The position numbers and the translations under genes were made by a program. From Carallia brachiata (Eukaryota; Streptophyta; Magnoliopsida; Malpighiales; Rhizophoraceae): a DNA stretch of 64,000 bases. Positions 57,798-64,000 of this stretch are shown here, one piece after another. The stretch is from positions 250,181-314,180 of the forward strand of contig JADCRB010000024.1 of assembly GCA_021464245.1 (NCBI GenBank). The letters run 5' to 3'. Each line of letters starts with the position of its first letter. Position 1 is the stretch's first letter. The notes beneath the pieces were generated by a model. It ran no database searches, was not told where the DNA came from, and saw nothing but the letters and a program-made list of their open reading frames with translations.

Positions 57798-59429
57798 TTC
57801 ATCTTTTTGGACGACTAAAACGTGCTTTTCTCGTGGCCAATTTTAGTATGATCTATCTTTTGCGTATAAGAGTTAAAGAATATTTTTATCGGAGCATTCT
57901 CAAAATTAGGTTAAGGAAAGAATCATAACTCAACTTTTTTTTTTTTTATTGAGATAGAATTCAATTCTAAAAGGTTCAAATATGATACTCTATTGACTTT
58001 TTTGATAATTCATGAAAACAGAAAAATGAAAATAAAAAAGTTTAGTAAAAACACCAAAAAACATTCATCTCATCTTTAATTGTTCATTTACATTCACAAT
58101 TTACTACAGTTGCTTTCCTTTTTTATTTTTTATTCAGTTTTTAAATTTTTAGTCATAAAAAAAAGTGCCTCCTAAAACTATATATTGTAGAATTTGCCTT
58201 GTTTTTCCAAACGTTAATTACGTTTTAACCCATATAATTCTTCAGTTTAGATAAAGAAAAACGTCTATTCCAACAATTATATGTGAAAAAAAAACAATAA
58301 ATGATAAATCAATAACTTTATTGATCATTTACTTTAACAATAAATCGGAATCTCCCCAAACTAGGATACGAGAAAAAAAAAAAAAACAGAGAGAAAACGA
58401 ACACATACTGGTGCATGTTGCTTCTCGAACTCACGATCAAACCTTGCCAAAAAAAACTGGTCTAATAAAGTCGAGAATGTGCTTTAAGACAAACCAATCA
58501 AATCTTTCCCATATGACAAACAAAGTTGAGGTTTATTAAACAAATACGTATAATTGAATATGCAGAAAATATGTAGTTATTGTAATAATATTTAAATATT
58601 TTTTATTTTTTTATTTTTTTAAATTTAATTATTTTTTATGATTTGATTATGCAGAATACCGCATGATTGCGCTTTCACTTATGTGTGTTCATTTAAATTT
58701 TTTAAACAAAGTTTTTAGGATATGATCCTATTGCCAAGACTCACATATTTTCGCAAAAATTGGCGCTCTTGTCACTACATAACAAGAAAATAAGAGAATT
58801 AGCACGGCGGAAATTGTGCAACAAGTTGAATGCATAGGTAAAAAGAAAGTGCAGTAAAAAAATTGCTCTCGATAAATTAATGTTATGGTACAAAATTATT
58901 TTCGTCAAAATGCATGATTAATTAGGATGTAAAAAAAATCCTTAATATAACGTATCACAGCAACAATTGTTTTTGTCATAAAGTGTATTAGATAATATTA
59001 AATATTGTTAATGAAACATTATTGCCGCCACGCAGATGATCTTATATCGGAAATAATTTGTCCTTGTTTGGAGGCATTCTTTTAGCACTCAAATTTTTTA
59101 TTGTCATACGGGATTATAAATTCATTAAAAAAGAGTTTGTAGGCTAAGTTAAGTTACGAGGTTAAACATATATTAATTTTAAAGAATCTTGAATGATTCA
59201 ATAATGTTTGTTGAACTAGTACGATTTGCTTTATAGTAAATTTAATGTAAATAAATCAACTTAATTCATATAATGATTTAATATAATTTTCTTTAATAGA
59301 TTTATAGTGTATCACTCACTTATCCATTTTATGGAAAAAAAATATTAAAATATTTTGATATAAATAATATTATAAATAAAATTACATGTACACATTTAGT
59401 AAAATATTTAAAAAATATACAATTAATCT

Positions 59430-59608
59430 CACGTCTACATTAAGTAACAATTAGCTGTATATATATATAGCGTGGACATGTATCAATGAAAAGAAATTAT
59501 CTAAGGACATATTTATGACAAACAATACCCGTGTAGTATTTCTTTTCTTATCTCATCGACCAAACACCAGAATTGGAGGCTAAGCTACATTTGTGGTGAT
59601 TTCTTGCT
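59430..59608 (+). repeat. Direct repeat copy 2 (partner at 57602-57797)
   Basis: Second copy of the block described at 57602, about 1.83 kb downstream in the same orientation. It is slightly shorter because the TA microsatellite has contracted. Confidence 0.8.
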
Positions 59609-60202
59609 TACCCATTTTAGGGAAAAAAAAATCTTCAAAATATTTTTGGTATAAATAGCATTATTCCTTAAATTACTAGTCAAAGGGATTTAATTGAATC
59701 TTTAATTAAATATGATGACCTGATAAAACCGATATAATACCGATCATGCTGATATTTCTGTTGCCACACCATTTCATTTTCGGACGAACCAACAGGTAAC
59801 ATCGTTATTATCTATTTTGCTCAAAATCTAAAAAAAAAAAATTAGGTAAATATGTAATAATATAATACAATTGACATGAAAGTTATATTAAATTTTTTAA
59901 AAAATTAAATTAATTACGTATTGTAAATTATATTGTAGATTGTATGATTAAGTTGCGGTAAAAAAAAAAATCTCATAATATATGAAAAATAAATAAATAA
60001 ATAATAATAAAATTTTGGTGGGACAGGTGGAGCCCATCAATTTGGTGGCTCAACAACTGTGTTTGTACTTCGTTCACGTCGAGTCTGACTCTGCTTCCTC
60101 GTTGCTTTTTGTCAGCTATAAAACTTTTGAGGCAGAAGATCATAGAAAAAGGAGCAGCAGAAAAGCGAGAAAAAAAGCAGAGCAGAGAGAAAGAGTGGAA
60201 AA

Positions 60203-63200
60203 ATGTCAATCCCGAATCGCCAGCTTTTCATTGACGGAAAGTGGACAGAGCCTGTCCTGAAAAAACACATTCCCGTCATCAACCCCGCCACTGAAGAGAT
60301 CGTCGGTTCGTTTTTCTTAATAAAAAAAAAAAGTGTTTGCTTCGTTTATCAGTTGACTCAGTTTTCGGTTTTGGTTTTGGTGGGGGTCTGTTAATTTTTT
60401 TGTTGTTGAATATTTTGACTTGCCATTTTGAGTTTGGTAGAAGTGATTCAAGAGGCCCCCATAAAAAAAGAACTGATTTTTCCCTGTTTTTTTTTTTTTT
60501 GTTTTTAATATTTGGCGGAACTGGGGGTTCAGGTGATATTCCTGCAGCCACTGCAGAAGATGTGGAGATTGCAGTGGAAGCGGCCCAGAAAGCATTTAAT
60601 CGGAACAGAGGCAAAGATTGGGCCTTTGCTTCTGGTGCCTTTCGTGCCAAGTATTTGCGCGCTATTGCTGCCAAGGTGCTTATTGTGTTTTCCCCTTTTC
60701 TTAACTGAACTGTCTGAATTCCTGCTCGATCGCACCAAAAATTCTACTTCTCTTTGGAACCCTTGTTTGGGACTAATAATAAACGTGATATATGATTGGT
60801 CTTATAATTGTAGAGGTGGCAATACGTCACAGAGAATCAATGGATTCATGGTTCGACCTCCAATGATGTTTTTTTTTTATTGTTATAAATAATGGAGCCA
60901 AATCCATTGGTAAGAAAAAAAAAATTTTCCAAGTGAAATCCCCTAGTATATGCAAGAGTGAAAAAGTACTTTGGTTGTTTTATTTTATATTTTATTTTTC
61001 TAATTTGACATAAGGTAGTGGGGATAACTCGATTTGAATCGCTATCTTTTTTTTTGAATCTTTGAATCTTGCTTTTTTTTTTAATATTTTATATATTTTA
61101 ATTTTAGACAAGGGACAATCCCAAATAAACAGTTAAGGAAGCTATACAATTTAGTGTTTGATCTTGCTGATTAGATCAATTCGAGTAGTGAAATTGTTTT
61201 CATCAAGACACCTAGGAATTCTTTGGACCAGTTAGTTAGGCAGTGCTGCTAAAAACTATGGACACTACTTCTGGGGTTTATATTCTGCGATCCAAAATGT
61301 TTGGAGGGCACCATCAGAAAGCAATAGCTTCTGTGATAGTTAAATTATTATCATCTGCATTCACTAGGCTGACTTGGCTGATTGCATGTGTCAAAGATTG
61401 AACTTTTCTGAGTTCTTTTTTTTTCTTTACTGAGTTATAATTGTTTGTATTTTTTTGCTTGCTTGTAGGTAACAGAGAGAAAGCTTGAACTGGCAAAACT
61501 CGAAGTTATTGACTGTGGAAAACCATGGGCTGAAGCAGTGGCAGACATGGTATGTTTGTGAAACCATCAAAATCATTACATTCGTTATCGTGTGGGTTTC
61601 CTCTTATGTGTTCTTGTTATGTCCAGGAAGATGTTGCAACATGTTTTGAGTATTATGCTGACCTTGCTGAAGGTTTAGATGCAAAGCAAAAGTCTCCTAT
61701 TTCTCATCCCTATCCAGCATTTAAGATCCATGTTCTGAAAGAACCTATTGGGGTTGTTGGATTGATTACCCCATGGTAATTGCTGGTTCTCAATACGTAA
61801 CATAGTACTGTTATTATTATTGCAACTGTGGTGGGATTGCTGATCATTTTTCAATATCAGATTTTGTAGTTACTTTTAATGGACAATTTAGTGTCTGACA
61901 GCAACAAATTGATTGTTCTGATGTTCATTGAAGGAACTACCCACTATTGATGGCTACATGGAAAATAGCTCCAGCTCTGGCTGCAGGATGCACTGCAATA
62001 CTAAAGCCATCTGAACTGACATCTTTGTATGTCCTCGATGTATTTAAAATTGAACTGACTTTGATGTTGTTGAATCATGCTCTACAACATGTAAAATTTT
62101 TTCAATTTCAGGACCAGTTTGGAGCTGGCTGAAGTGTGTAGGGAGGTTGGTCTTCCCCCAGGTGTTCTCAACATTTTAACCGGACTGGGCTCTGAAGCCG
62201 GTGCTCCTTTAGCATTACATGCCAATGTAGATAAGGTTTTTGATCCTCTTACATTTTTCTTCAGTGTGAATTCCTTCAACTTGAATCTTGATTTTTTTTT
62301 TTTTTTTCCATATTTGATTTGTTTAGCTTCCATGATCTCAAAGCTAATAAGTTCGTTCTTAACAGATAGCATTTACTGGAAGCACAGTCACGGGAAGTAA
62401 GATAATGGCATCCGCAGCCCAATTAGTCAAGGTATGTCTATTTTTCGCATTTGTGTTCCTTTAATCGCTTTGACGCTTCTTGTAAATAAGGATGGTTGCT
62501 ATATGTTATTTCTTGGCAGCCTGTTTCTATGGAGCTTGGTGGGAAAAGCCCACTTATCGTGTTTGATGACGTTGATATTGACAAGGGTTAGTTTCTTGCG
62601 AAAGGATGTTTCCCTTTTTGGCTGCCCATGTTGCTTGGATTGTTATAGTTTCTTTATTATGAGTACGCTGTGCATAGAGGGTTCCATCATCTGAGACCCA
62701 TTGCATGGATGGAGCAAAGCAAGCATATGTTGTAGAAATTGGTAAACATCTGATGTTCTTTATTGTCTGACTCAACAGCTGTTGAATGGGCCATGCTTGG
62801 TTGCTTTTTTACAAATGGCCAGATATGCAGTGCAACATCCCGCCTTCTTTTGCATGTAAGTATTCTGTGTCAATGCATTTGATGGAGAATAATAATGACC
62901 TATGTTCTTATCTGCTAAAAGCCAGAGCAACTGATAGCATCCAAACAGAATCTGACATGCTATTTGCAAAAAGTGGAAGTCAGTTGACCAATTTTAACTT
63001 GAGCCCAACAAGCGTCAAACACATAACAAGAAACCAATTCCAATGAGTTATAGCCAGTACTATGCATTCTAGCAAATGAGATACAAAGCCACAGCGTGAG
63101 AAGGCCAGTGATCACTCTGCTCAAAAGACCTGTAAAGGGGAAAGTAGAGTCTGTGATCTCCATTTCATATGCACCTGCTTTTATTTGAGCTGAGATTCAG

Positions 63201-63911
63201 GTCTGAACTCACTGCTTAAAGGTGACTGCTTGCTGCCAATCTTGTCCAGCTTGAAAGTTGTACATAACGCTCAACACTCATTTCAACATCACCACCATAT
63301 GACTGAAAGCTTATCTAGGATTTAATGAAAGGGAACTGACAAAACTGAAGTGTATCTGTTGCTTTGAATTTCTTTGTTTCACACCCAATATTATTTTGTC
63401 AAATTTTTTTAGTATGATAACTTACCTCTTTCACTTCAGGAAAACATTGCGCCACAGTTTGTAGATAGGCTTGTGGAATGGAGCAAAAATATTAAAATAT
63501 CAGACCCTCTGGAAGAAGATTGCAAGCTTGGCCCAGTTGTTAGTAAAGCACAAGTAAGAAAGTTTGTTAAGAAATCTGCATCTTCTTTTGGTATGTCATT
63601 GGCTCAGCATGAGTGGCGTTTTATATGTTTTAAAGGCCTGTCTATGGTGATGTGACGAGCAATGTCTTCACATTTCTCAATGATTGTGGGTGGTTGGAAT
63701 ATAGACCTTGATACAAATGTAAGGTGATTTGGTTATTTGACTAATGATTTAGAATGCCTGCAACAGTTACCTGAAATTTTTTACTGTCGCGAGCAATTAG
63801 AGATTCTTTGCCAATAACCTAATTTGTTGCTGCAGTACGATAAAATAGTGAAATTCATCTCTAATGCAAAGGCCGAAGGTGCAACTATTTTATGGCGGGT
63901 CTCGTCCAAAG
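60203..63911 (+). CDS. ALDH10: ALDH10 aminoaldehyde/betaine aldehyde dehydrogenase, 5' part
   Basis: Eleven exons are visible: 60203-60305, 60533-60675, 61469-61549, 61627-61775, 61934-62026, 62112-62235, 62366-62431, 62520-62586, 62779-62855, 63440-63553 and 63836-63911. The window then ends in an intron. The start is '[20 protein letters not shown]'. NAD-binding and catalytic blocks include '[20 protein letters not shown]', '[11 protein letters not shown]', '[13 protein letters not shown]', '[15 protein letters not shown]' (general-base Glu) and '[18 protein letters not shown]' (nucleophile Cys). The sequence is ALDH10, which oxidises aminoaldehydes from polyamine breakdown and betaine aldehyde to glycine betaine; many members are peroxisomal through a C-terminal SKL, not visible here. 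The last exon reads 'EGATILW' and then loses the expected frame: 76 nt where homologues need 78, implying a 2-base loss near 63893 if the GT donor at 63912 is used. Confidence 0.88.
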
Positions 63912-64000
63912 GTATCTGTGATTCCTGATTTTCATTGATGCCATGGCTATGATTCACATCTGACAGCACTTAAATTTTTGTGAAAATGAATGGCAGCATT

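Larger units (their letters stand above)
56013..60202. other. Intergenic region with a dispersed segmental duplication
   Basis: No supported gene in about 4.2 kb. AT-rich with many short spurious frames. The main structure is a direct repeat of about 190 bp (57602-57797 and 59430-59608). A second, shorter pair is 59318-59385 and 59610-59680 ('CCATTTTATGGAAAAAAAAT' against 'CCATTTTAGGGAAAAAAAAA'). The ALDH10 promoter and 5' UTR occupy the last few hundred bases, with an A/G-rich leader near 60140-60200. Confidence 0.5.

Overview
This window is nuclear DNA from a flowering plant, almost certainly a eudicot and probably a rosid. The genes are split by short AT-rich GT-AG introns, intergenic DNA is strongly AT-rich, and every recognisable protein belongs to a plant family (PADRE/DUF4228, two-LIM WLIM, SDH7, UGT74, CBP60, ALDH10, JINGUBANG-like WD40). 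No bacterial, organellar or viral gene set is present. All exon structures below were built by hand from splice signals, reading phase and recalled family sequences; no search was run.

Layout. A PADRE/DUF4228 gene lies at 1.7-2.6 kb (+), a WLIM1-type LIM protein at 5.7-8.3 kb (-), and SDH7 of mitochondrial complex II at 11.8-13.6 kb (-). A DCC/DUF393 thiol-disulphide oxidoreductase-like gene at 17.6-19.4 kb (+) has a frameshift. A UGT74-type glucosyltransferase at 20.1-21.9 kb (-) and a CBP60 calmodulin-binding transcription factor at 23.6-28.2 kb (-) follow. From about 28.8 to 40.1 kb is a gene desert of nested and degraded transposons. Then come an HhH-GPD DNA glycosylase at 40.2-41.8 kb (-), a plastid-type RsmG/GidB 16S rRNA methyltransferase at 44.0-46.7 kb (+), an intronless seven-repeat WD40 protein at 48.9-50.1 kb (-), a conserved 83-residue protein at 55.8-56.0 kb (+), and the 5' part of an ALDH10 aminoaldehyde dehydrogenase from 60.2 kb (+) to the window edge.

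The genes do not form a pathway. They are independently transcribed housekeeping, defence and stress genes. The local order (PADRE, DCC, RsmG, WD40; SDH7 near the HhH-GPD glycosylase) resembles, from memory, two Arabidopsis neighbourhoods on chromosomes 5 and 3, so the window may preserve an ancestral order.

Two things stand out. First, four of the conserved genes (DCC, CBP60, glycosylase, ALDH10) each carry what looks like one small frame-disrupting indel in otherwise well-preserved coding sequence, which points to uncorrected assembly indels at least as much as to real pseudogenes. Second, the intergenic DNA holds several mobile elements whose target-site duplications are still readable: a hAT-like pair in opposite orientation 33 kb apart, a Mutator-like MITE, a SINE nested in a LINE, two more SINE-like insertions, and three miniature poly(A)-tailed insertions within 900 bp. 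I found no CRISPR array, no intact tRNA or rRNA gene and no convincing previously undescribed multi-gene system.
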